45,462 bases of DNA from a virus: positions 1 through 45,462 of the IMG/VR virus record IMGVR_UViG_3300021590_000001; one strand, given 5' to 3'. Within the stretch, counting starts at the first letter, position 1, and each line of letters begins with the position of its first letter. Shown here one piece after another: positions 29,899 through 37,130 of the stretch. Under the pieces are notes generated by a model that saw only the letters and a program-made list of their open reading frames with translations, searched no databases and was not told the DNA's origin. A program made the position numbers and the translations under genes.

Positions 29899-30298
29899 TT
29901 ATGCCTTTAGCAGTTAAACCGTTGAATTCCAGTATCTCTTCGAACAAAGCTACTAAGTCTTCTATCTCCAAGTCGTCTATGCACAAGCATTTCGGGCATT
30001 CTTCGTGCTTTTTCTCAAGTTTAATTTTAGGCTTCACTACGCAAGCCGGTATCACTATGTCTATAAGCTCTGGAAGCTTCTCTCTCACATTTATTGTGCT
30101 CAGAGCTTCATTTATGTTCTCCAAGTCCACGTCTTCTGGAAGCTCAAGCAAGCCTGCAAGCTGTAGTGCTGCTTTAGGGGGAATCTTCCTTATTACGAAG
30201 ACCGGATGCTCGCCTGTAGCAGTTATGGAGGGCAGAGTCACTTTCTTTACTTTTCCAGCTAAGTATTCTTCAGCTGTTGTGTACTCCAATTTGTTCAC
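29816..30298 (-). CDS. tail assembly chaperone (gpG-like)
   Basis: Protein of 160 residues. N-terminal part is beta/alpha (KVKKVTLPSITATGEHPVFVIRKIPPKAALQLAGLL), then a helix with the Cys-rich loop HEECPKCLC and an acidic helix LEIEDLVALFEEILEFNGL. The C-terminus is basic with KKRQKFRRESSGS. Location between tail tube and tape measure, size and the overlapping second frame match the G/GT chaperones of siphoviruses, which guide tail tube assembly on the tape measure. The slippery site candidate is near residue 138. Confidence 0.75.
   Translation of the reverse strand: MNKLEYTTAEEYLAGKVKKVTLPSITATGEHPVFVIRKIPPKAALQLAGLLELPEDVDLENINEALSTINVREKLPELIDIVIPACVVKPKIKLEKKHEECPKCLCIDDLEIEDLVALFEEILEFNGLTAKGIKKRQKFRRESSGSIGRGSRSKDRKKAN
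29881..29884 (-). promoter_or_regulatory. candidate +1 slippery site TTT C in chaperone overlap
   Basis: On the minus strand the chaperone frame reads AAA TTT CGC. A +1 slip at the Phe codon (UUU to UUC) joins it directly to the downstream frame reading GCA GAG AAT CCT, giving KKRQKF-AENPLAQL. A CCGGGGCT stretch further on (about 29851-29856) could instead serve a Mu-like -2 slip. Confidence 0.4.
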
Positions 30299-30300
30299 CT

Positions 30301-31269
30301 CTAGTAAGCAGAATCTTTGTTGTACAAAGTTATTTTATTGTTCGAGTCGTGCAATACTTCGAGAACTAAGCGCTGAGTCAATCTGTCTCGTCTACTCACC
30401 GAAGCGGGGTTCTCCTTGACTACGCATTTAGGCAAGCTTATTGCAAGCTCATAGTTAGGCTTGTCTGTAATCTCTGTAGGAGCACCAGTCAAAGTTATAG
30501 TCACGTCGAATTCTTTCTCTTCGTCTGCAGGCTCTGTATCGCTGCTCTCTGCAGCCCAGAAATTCTTTCTTGCAGCCCAAGACTTCCACTTCAAATCGAA
30601 TTCCAGAGTCCATTCTGAACTTTCAAAGTAGATCTCAGGCAGTTTCCTGCTTCCAGCTTCATGTATGTCGTCGGGTCGGCTATGTGCAATTTGGAATCTA
30701 AAAGCTTCGATGTTGCTTACTGTCAAACCACCTGAGCTGGTTATGCTGGCATCGTGGAACACAAACGGGCGTACAGAATCTAAAGTTAGCATTGAGGATT
30801 TCTCTACTTCTTTCTCCCATCGGTATTGGATTTCAGCTTCCAAAGTAACTCGCTCTCTAGCCGGAGCTTCCAGAGTCAAAGTCTTGATTAAGCAGCCTAA
30901 ATACTGCAATGCTTTGTCTGAGATGTCTCTGTTGTCCTGGACAGTGAACGACTTGATGCTGCTTAAGTCCAAAGCAAATTCATGCTGGTACATCTCTGAT
31001 GAGCCTACTTGACTCGTAGCTACTGAGCCTAGAGCCCACTTAAGGAAATAGCCTATGGCATGAGGTCTGGCATATTGCACTATTCTCCCTGTCCCTACAA
31101 ATGGGCCTAAGATTGATATTGGCTTCATTACGTATGCTGATTCTAAGTCTATTAGTCTCCCTTGGTCTGGAGTAAAGTCTAAATCTATGTAAGACAAGCT
31201 TTTGTCCATTTCAGCTGGTGCTGTGCCGTATGTGCTTTCTTCTCCTATGTCTATCCATCTGGCTGACAT
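30301..31269 (-). CDS. major tail tube protein
   Basis: Protein of 322 residues, beta-rich throughout. It begins with a conserved-looking SARWIDIGEESTYGTAP that is common to siphovirus tail tube proteins (xxYxxIGxExTYGT). Features include LGPFVGTGRIVQYARPHAIGYFLKWALG, a KTLTLEAPARERVTLEAEIQYRWEKE strand pair, and LEFDLKWKSW. It lies between the tail-terminator-like gene cluster and the tail chaperones, as in other siphoviruses. It would form the hexameric rings of the tail tube. No tail-sheath gene is adjacent. Confidence 0.8.
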   Translation of the reverse strand: MSARWIDIGEESTYGTAPAEMDKSLSYIDLDFTPDQGRLIDLESAYVMKPISILGPFVGTGRIVQYARPHAIGYFLKWALGSVATSQVGSSEMYQHEFALDLSSIKSFTVQDNRDISDKALQYLGCLIKTLTLEAPARERVTLEAEIQYRWEKEVEKSSMLTLDSVRPFVFHDASITSSGGLTVSNIEAFRFQIAHSRPDDIHEAGSRKLPEIYFESSEWTLEFDLKWKSWAARKNFWAAESSDTEPADEEKEFDVTITLTGAPTEITDKPNYELAISLPKCVVKENPASVSRRDRLTQRLVLEVLHDSNNKITLYNKDSAY

Positions 31270-31460
31270 TACTTCTCCTTCTCCTCCTTGCTTTTAATTT
31301 TGATATGTCCACTTTTAGACATATTCAGTATAGCTTCGCAGATTACTTCGCTCTCATTGACCGGCTTATCAGGGAAGCCTCTCTCCTTCATTATATTCTG
31401 CAAAGCTTTCCAAGCTTCTTCACTTAGGGCTATTACTCTCTGATATGTTCTCTTGCTCAT
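31269..31460 (-). CDS. small ribbon-helix-helix-like protein
   Basis: Protein of 63 residues from ATG 31460, with GGTGATGA overlapping the upstream stop. A possible strand (TYQRVIALS), then EAWKALQNIMKERGF and SEVICEAILNMSK, read as the two helices of an RHH fold. It sits inside the tail operon between two virion genes, an unusual place for a regulator. It may instead be an assembly accessory. Confidence 0.5.
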   Translation of the reverse strand: MSKRTYQRVIALSEEAWKALQNIMKERGFPDKPVNESEVICEAILNMSKSGHIKIKSKEEKEK

Positions 31461-31465
31461 GTTCA

Positions 31466-31897
31466 TCACCACTGAGCTTTTATTGTGAGCCGGATCATAG
31501 CATTGTAGTAAACGAAGGTTTCAGCTGCTCCGAATGTGTAGATTATTTGGTTAACAGCTAAGTCTTCCCAGACTCCAGGATTGTAAGAATTCTCATCAAG
31601 CTTGTCTTCTACCAAGCCAACCAAGGATATGAAGCTTTCGATTTCCACTTCAGCATTGCTTTGAATGTCTGCTTTAACTCTGACTAGCAAGTTAAACTCT
31701 AAATTATGTAGATTCTCAGCTGTACTCTCCGGAGCTATAACGTCTCGCCTCAAGTGCACTAAAATGCTTCTGTTGTAAGGCAAATGCTTTCTGTAGCCTT
31801 TGAAAACATGCTCCTCGAATTCGTCGATTTCCTTGAGCTTTGTTACTAAAGCATCTAGAATAGCGTTTTTACTCTCTCCGCTCCCCAACTTACTCAC
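31466..31897 (-). CDS. tail terminator-like protein
   Basis: Protein of 143 residues. Layout is a helix NAILDALVTKLKEI, then FKGYRKHLPYNRSILVHLRRD, a NLEFNLLVRVKADI strand, an acidic region, and YNAMIRLTIKAQW at the end. Tail terminator/completion proteins of siphoviruses have this size and arrangement (N-terminal helix followed by a single beta-sheet) and lie directly before the tail tube gene, as here. Confidence 0.6.
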   Translation of the reverse strand: MSKLGSGESKNAILDALVTKLKEIDEFEEHVFKGYRKHLPYNRSILVHLRRDVIAPESTAENLHNLEFNLLVRVKADIQSNAEVEIESFISLVGLVEDKLDENSYNPGVWEDLAVNQIIYTFGAAETFVYYNAMIRLTIKAQW

Positions 31898-31940
31898 CGA
31901 CTCACGTATAGAATTCAGAGCCAGAATTATTAAAACTTTT

Positions 31941-32738
31941 CTAAATCCAGAGGACTTTGGCTCGAGCAGGCCTAGGGAAGAACTTCTTCTCTATCTCTGA
32001 GATTTCCTCTTTCCATCTTCTCAGAGTTTCAGAAATCTGAGTATTAACAAAAGTTTGGAAGTCTCCTCCTACAAAAGAGCCTAAACGAGCAGGCTCGCCG
32101 CTTTCTACTGCAGCTTCCAAAACTCTCATTCCCACTTTAAGTGTAGCATAACGATTCAAAATCTCTTGGGGAAGATTCCAGCCGTATGAGTATGAAGCTT
32201 TCAAAGAAGCTGGGCCTGTCTTCAAAGGGACACCGCTGTAGATAAAGAATGCTACTCCATGCTCCTGTCCGGCTCTCCCTTTAATAGTCAAAACCATGAA
32301 GTCGCTGTCTGCACTTTCATCCCAGCCTGCATAATAGCCTCTAATCAGCTCTTTCCATTCTGGAGTGTCAGCGAGGGAGCTTGTCCTCCTGTACAAAGTT
32401 ACGGTTTTTCCTGGTATAATAGGATAATATTGATTTTCCTGGATAGGTATTACAACTCCTTTCCTGAGCTGCTCAGGGTTGATTCCTTTACATAGCATTT
32501 TGAATCTGGTTAATGGACGTAAGCCTATCCTTATTTTAGGAACACTCAAGTAAACGTTGCTGGCTGAGTATCCGTCTCCAGGATTAGCATTGTCATCCCA
32601 GCCTAACTTTTTCGAGTCTATTTCTTTGTCAACTTCTTCTATCCAGCTGTCAACTTGCTGAGATGAAGGCCTCGTAGAATCAGTGATTTCCATCTGAGCA
32701 AGATCCTCAATTTTCTTCTCGTCAGTGTATTTGCCCAT
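31941..32738 (-). CDS. head-tail connector region protein
   Basis: Protein of 265 residues without a firm family. N-terminal acidic helical part with a DDNANPGDGYSASNVYLSVPKIRI strand, a beta-rich centre (VTLYRRTSSL, GYYAGWDESADSDFMVLTIKG), then a helical C-terminus (LNRYATLKVGMRVLEAAVESG, SETLRRWKEEISEIEKKF). Its position between the HK97 gp10-like gene and the tail terminator places it at the neck. A role as connector or adaptor is from gene order only. Confidence 0.5.
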   Translation of the reverse strand: MGKYTDEKKIEDLAQMEITDSTRPSSQQVDSWIEEVDKEIDSKKLGWDDNANPGDGYSASNVYLSVPKIRIGLRPLTRFKMLCKGINPEQLRKGVVIPIQENQYYPIIPGKTVTLYRRTSSLADTPEWKELIRGYYAGWDESADSDFMVLTIKGRAGQEHGVAFFIYSGVPLKTGPASLKASYSYGWNLPQEILNRYATLKVGMRVLEAAVESGEPARLGSFVGGDFQTFVNTQISETLRRWKEEISEIEKKFFPRPARAKVLWI

Positions 32739-33178
32739 TAGGCTTCACCTAAATCAATTTCTTCTAAGAGCCAATCATACATGTTGTCATAGACGTAATT
32801 CATTGTGTTCTCTAAGAAGTCGTAGCCCATAAAGCCTGGATGGTGGACTCGAGCTTTGACAACCCACTTTCCTTCTTTAAAGAAAGCCAAAGCTCTCTTG
32901 TTCTTTGGGTAAATGTAATGTGGTCGAGCTCCGTCATTCACTATTCGAGCATAAGGAGCGTCAGCGATTATCTTCCTTGCATCAGGTAAACTCTCAACTT
33001 TAATAGATCTTCTTAATCTCCCTGTTTTCTTAGGCACAAGCTTTTTCATTTTCTGCTCTGCATGCTTAGCTAAATTGTCTAAAACTCGGTTGGGCCAGTG
33101 TATTCGAGCTATACGGCTTACCCTCTCGATTAACAAAATTGCTTCATATAAGCCTTTTACTTCTACTCTGACTGACAT
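32738..33178 (-). CDS. HK97 gp10-like neck protein
   Basis: Protein of 146 residues. LDNLAKHAEQKMKKLVPKKTGRLRRSIKVE is the signature of the HK97-gp10/tail-component family, where P-x-x-T-G-x-L-R-x-S is conserved. DAPYARIVNDGARPHYI follows (usual YAxxVExGTxPH), ending with GYDFLENTMN. These proteins form the ring at the head-tail joint. Overlaps of one base on both sides indicate tight coupling. Confidence 0.8.
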   Translation of the reverse strand: MSVRVEVKGLYEAILLIERVSRIARIHWPNRVLDNLAKHAEQKMKKLVPKKTGRLRRSIKVESLPDARKIIADAPYARIVNDGARPHYIYPKNKRALAFFKEGKWVVKARVHHPGFMGYDFLENTMNYVYDNMYDWLLEEIDLGEA

Positions 33179-33522
33179 TAATGCCTCTTCCTGTTCACTG
33201 CTAAGTCTACAACTGCAGAGCCGTCTCCGCTTCCGTCGTAAGTCACTTTAATAGCATCCCAGCACTCAACGATGTCTTCAGGCTCCAACAAGCCTGTAGA
33301 AGTGAACTGCTGAGTGCTCCCTATCTGCTTCCACACAGGGCTTGAAGCATCAGCGTCGTAAGTTCCATAGACTTTTATGTTCACTGTGTAAGTTCCAGTG
33401 ATTGTCACCTTTCCAAAGACTGTTATTCTGGCATAATTGAGAACTCGAGCTATTATAGCAGTTGTTTCGTTGACTGTGCCGCTAATGCTTTTAGTTACTC
33501 TTTCTTTTTTGCCTACAGCCAA
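33178..33522 (-). CDS. beta-rich virion protein
   Basis: Protein of 114 residues, nearly all beta (SISGTVNETTAIIARVLNYARITVFG, TYTVNIKVYGTYDADASSPVWKQIGS, IVECWDAIKVTYDGSGDGSAVVDL). The pattern resembles a BppU/Ig-like decoration or spike domain. It sits between a membrane peptide and the neck protein. Possibly a head decoration protein. Confidence 0.55.
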   Translation of the reverse strand: MAVGKKERVTKSISGTVNETTAIIARVLNYARITVFGKVTITGTYTVNIKVYGTYDADASSPVWKQIGSTQQFTSTGLLEPEDIVECWDAIKVTYDGSGDGSAVVDLAVNRKRH

Positions 33523-33705
33523 TTAAGACACCACAAGATGTAGTATTAAAGCAAGAACGCTTAAAAACGTTCCTGCTCCCAAGAGGGTTTGAAGCCAGTA
33601 GCCTCTCTTAAGCCATTTCATTTCAGTTTCTACTTTGGTGAGCCTGTTGTTCAGCGTTACAGCCCAGCTTGGCATGGGATTATTCTTCTTTTTTTCTTCG
33701 CTCAA
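33523..33705 (-). CDS. XhlA-like single-pass membrane protein (holin-associated)
   Basis: Protein of 60 residues. An amphipathic helix (LNNRLTKVETEMKWLKRGY) leads to one transmembrane segment (LLGAGTFLSVLALILHLVV). This is the arrangement of haemolysin XhlA, a holin partner in PBSX-like phages. The location inside the capsid genes is odd for a lysis gene, so a membrane-anchored assembly factor is equally possible. No endolysin is recognised in the window. Confidence 0.5.
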   Translation of the reverse strand: MSEEKKKNNPMPSWAVTLNNRLTKVETEMKWLKRGYWLQTLLGAGTFLSVLALILHLVVS

Positions 33706-33740
33706 TTAAAGCACCAGCAATATGTCCTCTTTTAGACATA

Positions 33741-34010
33741 TCATTCATGACCAAATGCAAACCAGTAACCGTCTTCTCCTTGAGCAGTCACAATAGTAAC
33801 AGCGCTGCCGTCGCAAGGCAAAGTTTCATTGACTACAGGAGCATCAGAAACAACTGAGTTTCCTTTATGCTGCAAGACAATGAATTCGCAGACTTTCAAG
33901 CCTGTATTTATGTCCCCTCCACTGTCAGTAGCTCCATTGGTGAATGTGCCCCAAGTGACTACTTTATTGCCGAAGACAGTTCTGCCCAAGATGGTTGAAC
34001 TAAATGCCAT
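33741..34010 (-). CDS. small virion protein next to capsid
   Basis: Protein of 89 residues, beta-rich, with GGAGGAGT upstream of the ATG. Elements are FSSTILGRTVFGNKVVTWGTF, CEFIVLQHKGNSVVSDAP and AVTIVTAQGEDGYWFAFGH. Directly follows the major capsid gene, as a decoration/stabilisation protein would. No family is named. Confidence 0.5.
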   Translation of the reverse strand: MAFSSTILGRTVFGNKVVTWGTFTNGATDSGGDINTGLKVCEFIVLQHKGNSVVSDAPVVNETLPCDGSAVTIVTAQGEDGYWFAFGHE

Positions 34011-34068
34011 TTACACTCCTCCTCTATTTAATTGGGAAGATCATCGGCTTAAGCCTCCCAATTCAAGT

Positions 34069-35301
34069 TTACTTTATGTCTCGGAGCTTTCCTTGGACGT
34101 TGAACCTGTAGCAGATAAGCTCGCCTACAGTCAAGTATGCTCCTTCGATTCTCAGCTTGTCTTGAGCTACATAGCTCGTATAGTCTCTCTTAGTCTCCAT
34201 GTACCTTGTTGGAGCAGCAACCTTAAAGGACAAGTACTCAGTGTCCAAGAACATTGCTTTGCTTATGGTGTCACCGTAGCTCGAATCAGTGCATCTCATA
34301 GCTGCAGTCGTAATTATAGGTATTCCTCTGAAAGTGGCTACGCTGAATCCTGCTTCGACTCCTGCAGCTATGCCTCTTACTCCGCCGTATTGAGGCATAA
34401 CCTTGGCTTCTCCTATGAATCTGCGCTCAGGCTCCAAAATCTCTGATAAAGCAGTGACAAAGTCTGCTCCTGTAAGTATCACATCAGGCTTTCCTCCAGC
34501 TTCAATGATCGTCCTCCAGACTTCCTCGATGGCCCATAAAGTTAAGTCGCCATCGGTGCCTAGAGTTCCCCCAGGAGCTTTCACTACAGCATCGTATGTA
34601 GTTCCTGAATCTCTGTCGATGTCTAAGATTCCGTATTTCTTCCATGGATCATAGAAATGATCGTGGCTTCCTCCTACAGCATCTTCTTCTGCATCGCTAG
34701 CTATGATTCTGTCCAGAGTTTCAAAGTTGTCGGTCCCAGCCCAATTTCCAGAAGCATTCCCAGCTAAATACTCAACGGACTGAACAAGCATTGTGTTTAT
34801 TATGGCAGCGTGCTCCTTGCCCAGTTCCTCTCTCATGAGAGGAATAATCTCTACTGAATCGTCTATGCTAGACATAAACTCATAGATTTCTTCAGTGCCC
34901 CATGTATGTATGACTTCTTTAGGCTGAGTAGCATTCACTACTATAGTAGGAGCTATAGTGTCAGGCAGAGCTCCTCCTCGTGAAATGCCTCCAGCTAATT
35001 CAGCTCCAGAGTGAGCCCAAGATTGTCCAGCAGCAGTCAAGAGCCTCCAACCGCTTTGCTTCCAGACTTCTTTAGGCAGGATAGCAAAGACGTTTTTCTC
35101 GTAGTTAAGGAAGCTCCAGACTTTGCGGCCAAAGAGAGGCTGAACCCAGTCAGGAGCAGTTGTGTAAGCTGGAGTAGCAGGAGTAACGTCAGCATCCGCT
35201 TTCCTTATTATAGGCGAGCCGTAGAATTTTCTCTCTAGCTCTCGTAATTCTCTGAGATTCTTTTCAGGATCGTCTATACGCTCTTGTACGTGCACCATCA
35301 T
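34069..35301 (-). CDS. major capsid protein, HK97 fold
   Basis: Protein of 410 residues. After an N-arm (RELERKFYGSPIIRKADAD), it shows the beta/alpha layout of HK97-type capsid proteins: VQPLFGRKVWSFLNYEKNVFAILPKE, the P-domain helix with SVEIIPLMREELGKEHAAIINTMLVQSV, an insert, AIEEVWRTIIEAGGKPDVILTGADFVTALSEIL, and the C-terminal GGVRGIAAGVEAGFSVATFRGIPIITT, a motif frequent in capsids of archaeal tailed viruses (VxGIPVI). The ATG at 35301 overlaps the stop of the protease/scaffold gene. There is no obvious delta domain at the N-terminus, which agrees with a scaffold provided by the upstream gene. Confidence 0.88.
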   Translation of the reverse strand: MMVHVQERIDDPEKNLRELRELERKFYGSPIIRKADADVTPATPAYTTAPDWVQPLFGRKVWSFLNYEKNVFAILPKEVWKQSGWRLLTAAGQSWAHSGAELAGGISRGGALPDTIAPTIVVNATQPKEVIHTWGTEEIYEFMSSIDDSVEIIPLMREELGKEHAAIINTMLVQSVEYLAGNASGNWAGTDNFETLDRIIASDAEEDAVGGSHDHFYDPWKKYGILDIDRDSGTTYDAVVKAPGGTLGTDGDLTLWAIEEVWRTIIEAGGKPDVILTGADFVTALSEILEPERRFIGEAKVMPQYGGVRGIAAGVEAGFSVATFRGIPIITTAAMRCTDSSYGDTISKAMFLDTEYLSFKVAAPTRYMETKRDYTSYVAQDKLRIEGAYLTVGELICYRFNVQGKLRDIK

Positions 35302-36884
35302 AACTCACCTTTCCTTATCTTCGAGAAAGGAATCTTGTACAGTTCCTCTAATGGTATGTCCATCAAGCTTTTCTTGACTTCCTTGGCAGGAGCAACAGAC
35401 TTCTTCACTTCGGTTGTTCCTCCTAAGCGCTTGTTCAAAGCATCTTCTATAGCTCTCTCAATCATTCCTTTGAGGTCTTTCTCGGGGTAAGGCTCTTTGT
35501 ACGGCTTCTCTTCTTCCTCTTCTTCGTCTTTAGGTTTCTTAGCTTTCTCTTCTTCTTCAGGTTCTTTGTATGCCTTGGGTTTTTTCTTTTCTGGATATGG
35601 CTCTTTGTAAGCTTTAGGCTTTTTCTTCGCTTTCTCTTCTAAGTCTTCATCTTCACTTTTCTTAGCTTTAGCTTTGCATTCCTTAACGCATTCCTTGAAG
35701 CTTTTGCCGCTCTTTAAGCATCTGGACATGCACTGTTGATATTCTCCTTTGATAATTCCTTTTTCAGCTAAAATCTCTAGAGCTTTCTCGAAATCGCTTG
35801 GTTCACCAGACTCTGCTTTCTCTTTGTAGGCTTTAGGCTTCTTGTAGGCTTTAGGTTTCTTTTTCTTCTCTGCTATTTGCTCTTCCAGAGCATCTAAGCG
35901 CTTGCCTAGATCTGCTACAAGCTCCAAGACTTTCTCCATGGTGATTTCTTCTTCGCTCAAATCTTCCACCTTTCTCACTATATATGGCGCTTTATCTACG
36001 GGAAGAGAGGCAACGCCACCTTTCCTCTCTTCTTCGGTTAGGAGCAAGCGTTCAGGATTGCTTTGCTTGCTCCGTAACAGTACCAAATCATACAAATCTA
36101 AATAATCAGTGTAAGAATACTCTCCTTCATCTGTTATCCACTCCATAGAATTCCAAATGTCCATTCTCCCTTTTCTCCTGAGCTCATTGTGAATTCTAGT
36201 TTGTATAGCTCTGCCTAGCCATTCCTGAGTAGTAGGAGCCTTAATGTCGTAGTCATGACCATAACCCAGTTCTGCATTTCTGCCCACTAATCTTACTATG
36301 CCTCTAGTAAGAACTATTCCGTCTGGCAATGCATCTAAAAGATTGTCTCTGAAAACATATCCTCCTTTCCTCAGTGCTTTCATAACTGTAAACAAACAAA
36401 GTTTATTAGCTGGTCGGTCTACAACGCTTATCTCATGAAGCTCAAGTTTGTCTATTCTATTGTAAGAGCGGCCGTTATGGACATACGTAGAAGCTAAAAC
36501 TTCTCCAGCTATCGAGAAGCCTCTAAGCTTACCTTCCTGTATAAGCTTCCAAGTCTCCCTGCCTTTCTTGATATCTTGCCTTATTTCAGCTAGAATAAAC
36601 AAGCCTTTATCGTCCACTCCAGACTTGTACTTTTTCCCTTGGGAATCAGTGTATTCAAGGAGAACTCGGCCCACAGGGATATTGGAATGCATAACGTGAA
36701 CGTGAGCGTAATCTAAATCTTTAGTAAAATGCTCCCATGCTTCCTTCAGAGTCTCCAAGGGTATTTTGTCTCTCTGCTCATCAACTATGTCTACTGAAGC
36801 ATAGCCTCCAATAACATGCTTCTCTTCATCTACTTTGCTTATTTCGCACCATAAGGAGAATGGAGCTTTGCACTGAGCTTGCAT
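35298..36884 (-). CDS. prohead protease (XkdF-like) fused to a scaffold-like C-terminus
   Basis: Protein of 528 residues. Residues 1-~170 match XkdF-like prohead proteases: IGGYASVDIVDEQRDKIPL, YAHVHVMHSNIPVGRV with a candidate catalytic His near 65, GKLRGFSIAGEVL with a candidate Ser near 138, and the family hallmark ELHEISVVDRPANKL. An inserted mixed domain (about 190-300) follows. The C-terminus (about 320-528) is coiled-coil then extremely charged, with five or more copies of KKPKAYKEP-like repeats and a Cys cluster (CMSRCLKSGKSFKECVKECKAK). The tail is scaffold-like and probably cleaved off by the protease. It is the first gene of the virion operon, with a good TATA box upstream (36915-36922). 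Confidence 0.82.
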   Translation of the reverse strand: MQAQCKAPFSLWCEISKVDEEKHVIGGYASVDIVDEQRDKIPLETLKEAWEHFTKDLDYAHVHVMHSNIPVGRVLLEYTDSQGKKYKSGVDDKGLFILAEIRQDIKKGRETWKLIQEGKLRGFSIAGEVLASTYVHNGRSYNRIDKLELHEISVVDRPANKLCLFTVMKALRKGGYVFRDNLLDALPDGIVLTRGIVRLVGRNAELGYGHDYDIKAPTTQEWLGRAIQTRIHNELRRKGRMDIWNSMEWITDEGEYSYTDYLDLYDLVLLRSKQSNPERLLLTEEERKGGVASLPVDKAPYIVRKVEDLSEEEITMEKVLELVADLGKRLDALEEQIAEKKKKPKAYKKPKAYKEKAESGEPSDFEKALEILAEKGIIKGEYQQCMSRCLKSGKSFKECVKECKAKAKKSEDEDLEEKAKKKPKAYKEPYPEKKKPKAYKEPEEEEKAKKPKDEEEEEEKPYKEPYPEKDLKGMIERAIEDALNKRLGGTTEVKKSVAPAKEVKKSLMDIPLEELYKIPFSKIRKGEL

Positions 36885-37130
36885 AGGATCACAGTTAATT
36901 CTATCATTGCTAGATTTATAAACTTTTCTTAGTCAAGCTAAATATTGCTGTATTGTCCAAACTTGTTTGGACTTATTTAGACTAAATTAAGTTTATTCGT
37001 ACATATTTGTACATATACAGAATTATCCAAACAAGTTTATACAACTCATATCTCGAAGTTGCTTATTAAACACTTAGTTTATGAGAGTAATACATTAATA
37101 TTTGAAGTTTCAAATGAAGCTTCGATAGAA
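36885..37130. promoter_or_regulatory. divergent promoter and operator region
   Basis: AT-rich gap between the leftward virion operon and the rightward packaging operon. Minus strand: TTTATAAA (36922 down to 36915), preceded by the purine-rich BRE-like AAGAAAAG, lies about 34 bases before the ATG at 36884. Plus strand: GTTTATAC near 37035. Operator-like elements: TCCAAACTTGTTTGGA (36956-36971, 7-base arms), the perfect ATTTAG-A-CTAAAT (36975-36987), a direct GTACATAT pair, and TCCAAACAAGTTTAT (37026-37040), a second copy of the first palindrome that overlaps the rightward TATA. A repressor bound there could block rightward transcription. Confidence 0.6.

Noticed and set aside
29820-30419. 199-residue plus-strand frame opposite tail chaperone and tail tube
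   Set aside because: The Ser-rich translation is antisense of conserved virion genes and has no start signal.
33829-34446. 205-residue plus-strand frame opposite the capsid gene
   Set aside because: It runs through the start region of the small virion gene and the capsid C-terminus, both well supported on the minus strand.
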